Shown piece after piece: positions 38,299-46,619 of a DNA stretch of 64,000 nucleotides. Below the pieces are notes generated by a model, which saw only the letters and a program-made list of their open reading frames with translations, made no database searches and was not told the origin of the DNA. A program made the position numbers and the translations under genes. The DNA comes from Terrimesophilobacter mesophilus (GTDB lineage Bacteria; Actinomycetota; Actinomycetes; Actinomycetales; Microbacteriaceae), in the NCBI RefSeq assembly GCF_014200375.1, contig NZ_JACHBP010000001.1, positions 868,001-932,000 of the forward strand. Direction: 5' to 3'. Position 1 is the stretch's first letter. Each line of letters starts with the position of its first letter.

Positions 38299-39594
38299 AT
38301 GAACATCACTGTCGTCGGTATGGGCAAGATCGGCCTGCCGCTTGCCGTGCAATTCGCGAGCAAGGGCCACACGGTGTTCGGCGCGGACGTGAACCAGCAC
38401 ACCGTCGAACTCATCAACGGCGGCACAGAACCGTTCCCGGGCGAGGCGTTTCTCCAGGAGAAACTAGCGGAGGCTGTCGCATCCGGGGCCCTGACGGCGA
38501 CCCTCGACACGACGGATGCCGTTTCCCACAGTGACGCGGTCGTGATAGTTGTCCCGCTCTTCGTCGACATCGACGGAATTCCGGATTTCGGCTGGATGGA
38601 TAACGCCACCCAGTCTGTCGGTCGCGGCCTGAAGCCGGGAACCCTTGTCTCCTATGAGACGACCTTGCCGGTGGGGACCACCAGGAATCGATTCGCACCC
38701 ATGCTCGAAGAGTTGTCCGGCCTTAGCGCTGGGGTCGACTTTCACCTCGTGTTCAGCCCAGAACGAGTGCTCACTGGGCGGGTGTTCGCCGACCTTCGCC
38801 AGTATCCGAAACTGGTCGGCGGTATCGATACGGCGTCAACCCAGCGCGGCATCGAGTTCTACGAGAACGTTATCGACTTCGATGAGAGGCCGGACCTGCC
38901 CCAGGGTAACGGCGTGTGGAACCTCGGTTCGTCGGAGGCGAGCGAATTCGCCAAGCTTGCCGAGACGACCTACCGCGACGTGAACATCGGCCTCGCGAAC
39001 CAGTTCGCACGGTTCGCCGACAGCCAGAACATCGACGTGTACGGCGTGATCGACGCGTCCAACAGCCAGCCGTACAGCCACATCCATTTGCCGGGCATCG
39101 CGGTCGGTGGGCACTGCATTCCGATCTACCCGCAGATGTACCTGTGGAATGATCCGGATGCGACAATCGTGCGTGCAGCTCGGGCGGCGAATCGCGGGAT
39201 GCCGAACTACGCGGTCGCCCTGCTGGAGAAGCACCACGGACCGTTGACGGGCCAGCGCGTCGCTGTTCTCGGCGCGAGCTACCGCGGCGGCGTGAAGGAG
39301 ACGGCGTTCTCCGGAGTCTTCGACGTCGTCGACGAACTGAAGAAGGCGGGAGCAATCCCGGTCGTCAACGACCCGATGTACACGAAGGAAGAACTCGAGA
39401 GGCTCGGTTTCGAGGACTACGAATTCGGCCGGCAGGTGGACGCCGTGATCGTGCAGGCGAACCACAGGGAGTACGAGTCCGTACGCGCGGCGGACGTTCC
39501 CGGAGCCCGCACCATCATCGATGGCCGACGTGTCACGAGCCCCGAACTGCGCGCTGCGATCTCGACGTACGTGATCGGTTCGGCGTCGGTATGA
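38299..39594 (+). CDS. UDP-N-acetyl-D-glucosamine 6-dehydrogenase (WbpA-like)
   Basis: The 431-residue nucleotide-sugar dehydrogenase begins MNITVVGMGKIGLPLAVQFA. It has the NAD motif GMGKIGLP, the middle segment YETTLPVGTTR, VFSPERVLTGR, and the catalytic Cys273 in VGGHCIPIYP. It oxidises C-6 of a UDP-HexNAc to the uronic acid. With the other genes here the likely product is UDP-GlcNAcA, as with WbpA; the UDP-ManNAc dehydrogenase WecC is the alternative. It closes the four-gene wbp-like operon. Its stop is 43 bases before a TATAAT box. Confidence 0.92.
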   Translation: MNITVVGMGKIGLPLAVQFASKGHTVFGADVNQHTVELINGGTEPFPGEAFLQEKLAEAVASGALTATLDTTDAVSHSDAVVIVVPLFVDIDGIPDFGWMDNATQSVGRGLKPGTLVSYETTLPVGTTRNRFAPMLEELSGLSAGVDFHLVFSPERVLTGRVFADLRQYPKLVGGIDTASTQRGIEFYENVIDFDERPDLPQGNGVWNLGSSEASEFAKLAETTYRDVNIGLANQFARFADSQNIDVYGVIDASNSQPYSHIHLPGIAVGGHCIPIYPQMYLWNDPDATIVRAARAANRGMPNYAVALLEKHHGPLTGQRVAVLGASYRGGVKETAFSGVFDVVDELKKAGAIPVVNDPMYTKEELERLGFEDYEFGRQVDAVIVQANHREYESVRAADVPGARTIIDGRRVTSPELRAAISTYVIGSASV

Positions 39595-39631
39595 CGCAGA
39601 AATCGTTACCCGCGCCCTTCTGAGGTTCCCT

Positions 39632-39637
39632 TATAAT
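39632..39637 (+). promoter_or_regulatory. Perfect -10 box (TATAAT)
   Basis: TATAAT is followed by six bases (CTGCCC) and then ATG at 39644, placing the transcription start on that A. I saw no -35. The 43-base gap upstream and the perfect hexamer make this a probable promoter for the CWB2 gene at 39679. Confidence 0.6.
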
Positions 39638-39643
39638 CTGCCC

Positions 39644-39682
39644 ATGGGTTCGATTCCGCCCCGGGGCGGTGCGGCCGGATGA
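39644..39682 (+). CDS. Leaderless 12-codon leader frame overlapping the CWB2 gene
   Basis: The frame reads MGSIPPRGGAAG and stops with TGA inside ATGA, where the last A-T-G is the start of the CWB2 gene. The TATAAT six bases upstream predicts a transcript that begins with its first codon. The CWB2 gene itself lacks a clear ribosome-binding site, so its translation may depend on ribosomes finishing this frame. A 14-base GC palindrome (39656-39669) lies within it. Frame, spacing and overlap are observed; translation is inferred. Confidence 0.4.
   Translation: MGSIPPRGGAAG
39656..39669. repeat. 14-base GC palindrome in the leader frame
   Basis: CCGCCCCGGGGCGG is perfectly self-complementary. 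In RNA it could fold only with the central bases open or pair between molecules; in DNA it could bind a dimeric protein. It lies between the start of the leader frame and the CWB2 start. Confidence 0.4.
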
Positions 39683-41934
39683 CCTGGAGACGCGCGGGTT
39701 TGGCTCTCGTGGCCGCCGGGACGATCATCCTGGGCGGCGCGCCGACGGTGAGCATCGCGGACACGACATCCACCATCACGCTCAGTGGCCACATCTCTCT
39801 AGGCAGCCCCGGCGTCAGCGCAGGCCTCAATGAGGTCGGTGTCGCCTACCGCGTATGGCAGCCCCAGTGGTTCACCTCGAGCGACCTGGTCAAGACCGAT
39901 ACCAGCGGGGATTTCCACATCACGGTGTCCGCCCCGGCGATTCTCGCCCTCAATTTCGACTACCTGGGCTCCGGGAATTTCGTCGATGGCACCACGTCCT
40001 CGTCGCTCGACCCCTCCGACCCCGCACTCAACTATTCTGTCGACACAACCGGGATCGACATCACTCTGCTGCCCGGCGCATCCATCAGCGGGAACATCAC
40101 CGACAGTGCAGGTGTCCCCCAACTCGACGTGACGGCTGTCGCCGTCCGGTCCGGGAGCATCAGTGGCGAGCGGCCATACAGCGCCAACAGCGATGCGGCA
40201 GGCAACTACACGATCACCGGTCTGCCGGCCGGAGATTACCGCGTGCAGTTCCGGGACGACCGGATGGCAGGCACCGGGCCCGACTCTCAGAAGTTCTTTG
40301 ACCAGTGGTGGCAGAGCAACGCCATGAACCTATCCGGCGCGCCCCCCATGACGATCGCCACGGGCCAATCCGTCACCGACGTCGATATCGGCATGGTCCG
40401 ACCGGGGCTGGAAGAATATCGCATCAGTTGTCTCTACTGTGATGCGCAGCTCGCCTGGAACACCCCGGTCTACTCTCGGCTCGAGCGGCAAACTGCTCCG
40501 GAGCAGTGGTCCACGATCTCCACACAACAGACCTATCTGCCGACGGTGTATGGACAATTTCGCAACCTGTACCCCGGCACCTATCGACTTCGATTGAAGG
40601 TCGACAACGCTCGCTACCAGGAGACCCTGACACCGGCGTTCACGCTCCTTGAGGGCGCGAGTCATCTCGACAGTGTCGATGTGCCGACGTCGGTCAACGA
40701 TCTCGGCAGCATCAGCGGGCACGTGGCGCTGATGTCCGGTCCGGCAAGCGTCACCGTCGGTGCCTATCTCGACAGTCCGGACGGTCTCAGCGGCAGCCTT
40801 GAGGGCGAGACGACGGTCGACCCGAACAGCGGGAATTATCTCATCACCGGTCTTCCCTCCGGAGATTACCGAGTGCAGTTCTCCACCACCACGGTCGGGT
40901 ACGCGAACGAGTGGTGGGTCGATGCGTGGACTCGCGCAGACGCGGCCCGCGTGATTCTCGAAACCAACCAGATCGTGGAACACATCGACGCGAGCCTCTC
41001 CGCCGATGGTCCACCGCCGTCGATGAATCGCATCGCCGGAATGGATCGCTTCGAGACTTCGGCGAAGATTGCGCAATCGTTCACCGCGACTGGCGGGGTG
41101 GTGTACGTGGCTAACGGTGGCGGTTACCCTGACGCCCTGAGTGCCGCTGCAGCTGCAGCCCGCTGGAATGCCCCCTTGCTACTGACGGCGCGGGATTACC
41201 TGCCCAGTCCCGTGCGCACGCAGTTGCTCCGCCTGAAGCCCAGCCGCATTGTCGTCGTCGGTGGAACGGGAGTCGTCTCCACTGCAGTGTTCAATGAGCT
41301 CTCAGCGTTGAGCGCGAATCCGCCCGAACGCATTGCCGGCCCCGATCGATTCGCAACATCGCGTGCCATCGCGGAGGACGCATTTCTCTCTCTGGGCAAC
41401 GCGTACGTGATCATCGCAACCGGCCGTTCGTTCCCGGATGCGCTGTCTGCAGCGAGCGCTGCGAACCAGATTCACGCCCCGGTGATCCTTGTCGATGGCG
41501 GGCTCGATCACCTTGATGACTCCACGAAGTCCCTGCTTCTTTCCTTCCCGTATCTCGACAAGGTCTACATCGCCGGGGGTACCGGAGTCGTTTCCGCAGG
41601 AATTCAGCGAGACATCGACTCTCTGGGAATTCCGAAGCCAACCGCCCGGCTAGGAGGTGCCGACCGCTATGAAACCTCAGCACTCATCGCCCACGCGTTC
41701 TTCGGCGGTCCCTCGCAGGCCTTCTTCGCGACCGGGACCGGATTCGCGGATGCGTTGTCCGGTGCCCCGCTTGCCGCCTTCAACTCCGCGCCGCTCTACC
41801 TGGTCCGTCCGAACTGCGTGCCCCCCGTTGTCCTCGACGAACTCGCACCCTTCCGAATCGAACGCATCACACTTCTCGGTGGAACCGGGGTCCTGACTTC
41901 CCGCGTGAACGACCTGGCGGCCTGTTCGCCGTGA
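39679..41934 (+). CDS. Secreted CWB2 protein with transthyretin-like (CNA-B) modules
   Basis: The 751-residue precursor begins with a signal segment (MTWRRAGLALVAAGTIILGG). It then has beta-sandwich modules of the carboxypeptidase-regulatory or CNA-B type. Two carry the hallmark NYTITGLPAGDYRVQF and NYLITGLPSGDYRVQF (about residues 175-200 and 385-410). Residues 449-751 are three CWB2 modules (RIAGMDRFETSAKIAQS in the first; GYPDALSAAAAAARWNAPLL). The last module keeps a Cys in PNCVPP and another near the end (LAACSP). The architecture fits a wall-attached stalk or adhesin. Its promoter drives a leader frame that overlaps the start codon. Confidence 0.88.
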   Translation: MTWRRAGLALVAAGTIILGGAPTVSIADTTSTITLSGHISLGSPGVSAGLNEVGVAYRVWQPQWFTSSDLVKTDTSGDFHITVSAPAILALNFDYLGSGNFVDGTTSSSLDPSDPALNYSVDTTGIDITLLPGASISGNITDSAGVPQLDVTAVAVRSGSISGERPYSANSDAAGNYTITGLPAGDYRVQFRDDRMAGTGPDSQKFFDQWWQSNAMNLSGAPPMTIATGQSVTDVDIGMVRPGLEEYRISCLYCDAQLAWNTPVYSRLERQTAPEQWSTISTQQTYLPTVYGQFRNLYPGTYRLRLKVDNARYQETLTPAFTLLEGASHLDSVDVPTSVNDLGSISGHVALMSGPASVTVGAYLDSPDGLSGSLEGETTVDPNSGNYLITGLPSGDYRVQFSTTTVGYANEWWVDAWTRADAARVILETNQIVEHIDASLSADGPPPSMNRIAGMDRFETSAKIAQSFTATGGVVYVANGGGYPDALSAAAAAARWNAPLLLTARDYLPSPVRTQLLRLKPSRIVVVGGTGVVSTAVFNELSALSANPPERIAGPDRFATSRAIAEDAFLSLGNAYVIIATGRSFPDALSAASAANQIHAPVILVDGGLDHLDDSTKSLLLSFPYLDKVYIAGGTGVVSAGIQRDIDSLGIPKPTARLGGADRYETSALIAHAFFGGPSQAFFATGTGFADALSGAPLAAFNSAPLYLVRPNCVPPVVLDELAPFRIERITLLGGTGVLTSRVNDLAACSP

Positions 41935-41946
41935 GTGACCCGTGCC

Positions 41947-44451
41947 TCAGCACGACGCGAACGACGCGACCCTGGCGGTGAGCACGCCGGTGCCACCGAT
42001 GAGCCAAGCGGTCGAAGCGCCCCCCGCGATGATGTCCGACCTGATCGTCGCGGGAATGCACTGCGTCTGCACGAGATAGAGCGGCGCCCCCCTCGCACCT
42101 GCGAGCGCAGCGCCCGCGAGGGCATCCGGAAACTGCAAGCCGGTGGCGAGATAGACCGTGTCTGCACTTGAGAAGATCGCGGAGTTCACACGGTGATTCG
42201 TGTCGAACCGGTCGTTGCCGGCGAATCGAGTCACTGTCGCCACCGTTGCGAGCGAGGTCGCAGCACCGGAAGTCACTACACCGGTGCCACCGGCGATCCG
42301 CACCTGGGTGACCCCGAGATCCTGCAGCAGCGCCTTCGTCGCCGCGTCCACTGAATTCAGGGAACCGTTGATGAGGACGACAGGACTTCCGACCGCTCCG
42401 GCCGCCGCCGAAGCGGAGAGGGCGTCCGGGAATCCTGTCCCCGTCGCGACGTAGGCTGTTGCAGCGCCGGTCCCGCCGTTGTCCAGGAATGCGTATCTCA
42501 CGACCAGACGGGCGGTCTCATACCTGTCCGCCCCGCCCAGCCGGATCGTCTTGCCCGGCGGCACGAGAGCGGAAAGCGCGGTGAACACGGCCGGCTTGAT
42601 GACGCCGGTGCCCCCGACGACGACGATCTTGGCCGGGTTCAGCCGCTGAATCTCGGCCGTGACGATGGGGGTCAGTACGTTGCTGTCGGTCAGCAGCAGT
42701 GGGCCGCCCTCCTCGACGGCCGCTGGAGCAGCAGCGAGGGCGTCGGGATAGTTGGCGCCCTGCGCCACATAGACCACAGGGATTCCGGCGCCGGGCGTCG
42801 GAAACGCCTTCTTCGAGACCTCGACAGCGGTGGCGTACCGGTCGGCTCCGGCGATCCGCTGCGTGTCCGGCAGGCTGTTTCGCGTGACGGTGAGAACGGC
42901 ACCTCCCCCTGACACTCCCGTGAAGTTCACGGAGAGACCGCCACTCGGCGTGTGGAACACGTCGCCTGCCTTCATGGCGAGCATTTTGACCGGGTCACCC
43001 GGCTGCTTCAGCAGGGCGAGTGCGACCGTGTGGTTCCCCGGCAATGTCCCGCGCAGCTTCAGAATGCGAACGCCGGGGCGCAGGCTCGCGACAATCGGTG
43101 GAGCTCCAGCGGGGAAGGACTTCGTGTAGAACGCCCCCGAATCCATTCCCGTACCGGCGCGATATTCGACGAAGTAGGTGTCGCCCGTGGTGGGGTCTGC
43201 CACCTGCACTCCGCGAATGCCGCTAGAGGCGGATGCCGGTGCCAGCGCCACGGACGTGCTGTGCGCCGTGACGACGCTGAGGTCGCCGGAGGGAAGGAAA
43301 CCCAACTTCACCTTGTCTGTCACGTTGAGCGCTGCAAGCTGGTTCGTGTTGCCGATGCCCGGGTACTCGAATCCCATGGACATGACGTCGTACAGATCCT
43401 CGTACTCGTAATCCTTGCAACCCTGCGCTGACGTCCCCTCGACGAGCAGGTCGTTCGCGCACTCGTGCACGTCCGCGTGGCCGAGACCCAGATTGTGTCC
43501 GAACTCGTGGGCGATCGTCTGAAGGTCGATGGAATGCGCGATATTGGCGATGACGATGCCACCGCCGTTGACGCCACCGCCGACACTGCCGATGCCCTCA
43601 CTGCAATAGTTGGTGGACGACGAGGGAGGGACGTTGGCGAGCACGATCAGGTGACGACCCGACGCACTGAAGTAGTCGCCGATCGTCTTCCCGAACTTGG
43701 CGGCAGCCTCGGCCCAAACGTCGTTCTGCCACTGCGAGTCGGACTGGCATGCGTCGAGGAATGGGGAGGTATAGCGCTGCACTGCGCCCGGCCGGGTCAC
43801 ACTCGTGATCGCACCGCTCGACTGCCCCGTCCAGAACGTATTGAGTCCTGCGACGTTCGTGTCGACATCGGTGTCGCTGAAGGCTGCGCCATTGAGGACG
43901 GCGACATCCACGGTGTGCGCCGCCGTACCGATCGAAATACTCGCCAGTGTGATGCTCGCCGTCACGACCTGAAGCGGTTCGGTCTCGGTCTGGGCGAGCA
44001 CGAGAAGCTGTGATCCCTCGACGGCGGTGGCGCTGATCGGCGCGAGGGCCGAGCCCTTGATACGCGATTTCATCCACCCGGATGCCCGGTCGGTGAGCGA
44101 GGCTGGAAGCGCGACAGTACCGGTGAAGGTGCTACCACCGGTGAGCACGTCCACATCGCCGCCGATGCGGACGGTGCCCGATTCGGTGGCGACTGAGTAT
44201 TCGGTGCGCGAGTCGGTCCCGCTGTCGATTGCGACAACCAGCACCGTCCCTTCGATACTGAGCTGTGGCTGGTCTGCGAGCGCCGGATTGCCGATGTGGA
44301 TGACCTGCGGGGACTGTGCGGCCCATGGCGCGGGAACGTCCAGTGCATTCGCCGACTGCAGTCCCCCGAGAACGACCGAGAAGCTCGCGAGTAACGCCAA
44401 TACCCCAAGGTGTGCGCGGCGCGTCCGCGCTGTCGCCTGTTTCATCATCAT
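41947..44451 (-). CDS. Secreted zinc metalloprotease with CWB2 anchor
   Basis: The 834-residue precursor has a signal sequence of about 37 residues (cleavage near SANALDV). A propeptide-like beta region follows, then a metzincin-type protease domain with HEFGHNLGLGH (His315, Glu316, His319, His325) and a Met-turn in LYDVMSMGFEY (residues 353-363). The spacing resembles gametolysin-like M11/M43 peptidases. Three CWB2 modules occupy 531-834, and the last ends in a Cys (VASFASC) matching one in TQCIPA. The protein would be anchored to the wall polymer and cut surface or external proteins. Three adjacent ATG codons (44451, 44448, 44445) make the exact start ambiguous. It converges on the CNA-B-type CWB2 gene with 12 bases between. 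Confidence 0.88.
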   Translation of the reverse strand: MMMKQATARTRRAHLGVLALLASFSVVLGGLQSANALDVPAPWAAQSPQVIHIGNPALADQPQLSIEGTVLVVAIDSGTDSRTEYSVATESGTVRIGGDVDVLTGGSTFTGTVALPASLTDRASGWMKSRIKGSALAPISATAVEGSQLLVLAQTETEPLQVVTASITLASISIGTAAHTVDVAVLNGAAFSDTDVDTNVAGLNTFWTGQSSGAITSVTRPGAVQRYTSPFLDACQSDSQWQNDVWAEAAAKFGKTIGDYFSASGRHLIVLANVPPSSSTNYCSEGIGSVGGGVNGGGIVIANIAHSIDLQTIAHEFGHNLGLGHADVHECANDLLVEGTSAQGCKDYEYEDLYDVMSMGFEYPGIGNTNQLAALNVTDKVKLGFLPSGDLSVVTAHSTSVALAPASASSGIRGVQVADPTTGDTYFVEYRAGTGMDSGAFYTKSFPAGAPPIVASLRPGVRILKLRGTLPGNHTVALALLKQPGDPVKMLAMKAGDVFHTPSGGLSVNFTGVSGGGAVLTVTRNSLPDTQRIAGADRYATAVEVSKKAFPTPGAGIPVVYVAQGANYPDALAAAPAAVEEGGPLLLTDSNVLTPIVTAEIQRLNPAKIVVVGGTGVIKPAVFTALSALVPPGKTIRLGGADRYETARLVVRYAFLDNGGTGAATAYVATGTGFPDALSASAAAGAVGSPVVLINGSLNSVDAATKALLQDLGVTQVRIAGGTGVVTSGAATSLATVATVTRFAGNDRFDTNHRVNSAIFSSADTVYLATGLQFPDALAGAALAGARGAPLYLVQTQCIPATIRSDIIAGGASTAWLIGGTGVLTARVASFASC

Positions 44452-44502
44452 GAGTTCCCCCGAACGCCCACATCATTCTTAGCGGATCTGTGCCCGGATC
44501 GC

Positions 44503-44521
44503 GATCCCCCAACGGGGGATC
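44503..44521 (-). terminator. Strong hairpin between oafA-like gene and metalloprotease gene
   Basis: GATCCCCC (44503-44510) and GGGGGATC (44514-44521) pair perfectly around a three-base loop. It lies 28 bases past the oafA-like stop and about 50 bases before the metalloprotease start. It would end the oafA message; no U-tract follows, as is common in high-GC species. Confidence 0.55.
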
Positions 44522-44548
44522 CCGGCTACCGTGAACCGACCGACACCC

Positions 44549-46585
44549 CTACTGCGGGAGAAGGGGCCCCAAACCGGTCCACACCTCCGGCGCCAGCTCC
44601 TTCGCAAAAGTGGCGGTCAAGTGGTGGGAGTCCCGATAGACGAGTGTCGATCCGATGATCACGCCACACTGTTGTTGCGTGCACAGAAAGTCGTTCACAT
44701 CGAGCACGGTGGCACCAGCGCTTTCCGACGCAGCTTTCTCGGCCGCAGCACGATTCTCATCGAGTGCGTCCGCGCGCGGTCTGGAACAGGCGTCGGCGTC
44801 ATTCAAGTGCACGGACAAGCACAGGGCTGGCGTTCCGGTGAAGGCCGGCGTATCCGAGATCACGAGAATGTGCGAACTCGGCGGCAATGTGCGGACGGTC
44901 GTGGTCAACCCCGACGTCCAGAGTTCGGTGGCAATGCCGCCGGGTCCCTGGTCCGGATAATCACCGAGGTTCGACAACACGATCACGTCCGGCTGTTCAA
45001 CCTTGAGGTGGTCGATAACGGCGGCGCGCCACTGGTCGCAGGCACTGTAGGGAACCCCATTCTCGAGAATTTCGACGGTGAACGATGGGCAGGATGATTT
45101 GGTATAGACCTCAAGTCGGAAACTGTGTTGCTGGGCGAGCTCGAGCAATGCGGGAAACCATTGTGCGGCGTGGGAGTCCCCGAACAGTGCAACTGTCGTA
45201 GTCGACTGAGAGTCCCCGTACACGCAATTCTGAACGGTGGTCTTCGAGACGTCGTAGTGACAGCCGTCGCCGTAGATGAGCGGGATGTCGGTGCTCGCCG
45301 CGGCGATTGACGGCACCATGTTCGTCGGTACGAAATCCGTGAATGTCGGATTCGCGATGAGCGAGGTTGGATCCTGAGCTTTCTGATCGGAGCTCGACGG
45401 GGCATTCCGCGCCGCCGCGCCGACACCCAAAGCGAGCACGACCGCAAACAGCGAGACACTGGCTGCCGCGAAGAGAGTGACTCGAGGTCTGCGTTTCGTG
45501 AGCGCCTTCGATTGGCGGAACGGATTCTCCACCCATCGGTACATCGCCCAGGCGAGCACGACGGCCAGTACCGCGAGGAACCCGGTCACAAACCACGGAA
45601 GCGTTACTGACTGTCCGCCCAGCTGAGTGGGAAGGATGAGCAACGGCCAGTGCACCAGATACAGGGAATAGGAGATCGTCCCAAGGAACTGCATGGGACG
45701 AGTGCTCAGGAGGACGCCCGGGCCCTGTCTACCAGCCTGCTCGCCGCACAAGACGGCGAGCCCAGCACCCGCGACGGGAAGGATCGCCGCGAATCCTGGG
45801 AACGCCGTCGTGGAGTTCAGAATGAATCCGCTCCCGACAATCGCCGCGAGTCCAATCCAACCCAGTATCGCCGCCGGCATCCCGCCCAGCCGCGCAAGGA
45901 GTCGCGGTCCCACGATGGCGACGAGTGCTCCCGTCCCGAGCTCCCAGGCACGGGAGGGCAGGGAGAAGAATGCCCACGGTTGGGATTGGTAGGTGAGAAT
46001 GACGCCCAGCACCAACGACGCCACGACGAGAACGGAAACGCACCCGACGAGAACCTTCTTCGATCGGCGGGTGAGCAGCCACAGTGCGACGAGAGCGAGC
46101 GGCCAGAGGAGGTAGAACTGCTCCTCGACCCCGAGCGACCAATAGTGCTGGAACAGCGACGGTGCCGTCTCGGCGAGATAGTTCGTTCCGTCGATCGCGA
46201 AGAGGATGTTCGGAAAGTACAGTGCAGTGGCGATGGCGTCCCGGACCATCCCTGCGACGAGTGCGGGAGGAAGCAGAAAATGCGCGACGATGACCGTCAG
46301 GATCAACACCAGGAATGACGCCGGAAGGATCCGGCGGGCACGGCGCGCATAGAACCTCGCGAAGTCGAGGCGACCGGTTGCGGAGATCTCTGCGAGAAGG
46401 TGGTTGGTGATGAGGAAGCCGGAGATCACGAAGAACACGTCGACGCCGACGAACCCTCCTGGCACGGCGAAACCTGCGTGGTAGACGAGCACGAGAAGCA
46501 CCGCAACGGCACGCAGGCCCTGGATGTCAGTGCGGAAGTGGGCCCGTGCGATGGTGGTCCCACGAGTCCGCACCGCCGTAGGCAT
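44549..46585 (-). CDS. OafA-type acyltransferase fused to an SGNH hydrolase domain
   Basis: The 678-residue protein begins with an acyltransferase-3 membrane domain (TDIQGLRAVAVLLVLVYHAG, catalytic His36; SLGVEEQFYLLWP) of about ten helices. It ends in an extracytoplasmic SGNH domain with VALFGDSHAAQWFPAL (about 466-481) and the catalytic pair YRDSHHLT near the C-terminus. Such fusions O-acetylate exported glycans or peptidoglycan. The ATG at 46585 has GGGAG six bases before it and keeps the gene 34 bases clear of the glycosyltransferase. The frame is open upstream to 46846, but those residues shadow that neighbour. Its target is presumably the glycan made here. Confidence 0.9.
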   Translation of the reverse strand: MPTAVRTRGTTIARAHFRTDIQGLRAVAVLLVLVYHAGFAVPGGFVGVDVFFVISGFLITNHLLAEISATGRLDFARFYARRARRILPASFLVLILTVIVAHFLLPPALVAGMVRDAIATALYFPNILFAIDGTNYLAETAPSLFQHYWSLGVEEQFYLLWPLALVALWLLTRRSKKVLVGCVSVLVVASLVLGVILTYQSQPWAFFSLPSRAWELGTGALVAIVGPRLLARLGGMPAAILGWIGLAAIVGSGFILNSTTAFPGFAAILPVAGAGLAVLCGEQAGRQGPGVLLSTRPMQFLGTISYSLYLVHWPLLILPTQLGGQSVTLPWFVTGFLAVLAVVLAWAMYRWVENPFRQSKALTKRRPRVTLFAAASVSLFAVVLALGVGAAARNAPSSSDQKAQDPTSLIANPTFTDFVPTNMVPSIAAASTDIPLIYGDGCHYDVSKTTVQNCVYGDSQSTTTVALFGDSHAAQWFPALLELAQQHSFRLEVYTKSSCPSFTVEILENGVPYSACDQWRAAVIDHLKVEQPDVIVLSNLGDYPDQGPGGIATELWTSGLTTTVRTLPPSSHILVISDTPAFTGTPALCLSVHLNDADACSRPRADALDENRAAAEKAASESAGATVLDVNDFLCTQQQCGVIIGSTLVYRDSHHLTATFAKELAPEVWTGLGPLLPQ

Positions 46586-46619
46586 CGCACGCTCCCGAAC
46601 TCGTGGCTGATCCCATGGC

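Noticed and set aside
39641..39665. GGTTCGATTCC, resembling the T-loop of a tRNA
   Set aside because: The bases on either side do not form the five-pair T-stem, and no acceptor, D or anticodon arm can be drawn around it.
33675..44451. Repeated CWB2 coding sequences as a recombination or CRISPR-like repeat
   Set aside because: The repeats are protein modules of about 95 residues with low DNA identity, not exact DNA repeats with spacers.
44503..44521. The hairpin as an operator of the metalloprotease promoter
   Set aside because: Possible, but its position 28 bases after the oafA-like stop and its long GC stem fit a terminator better.
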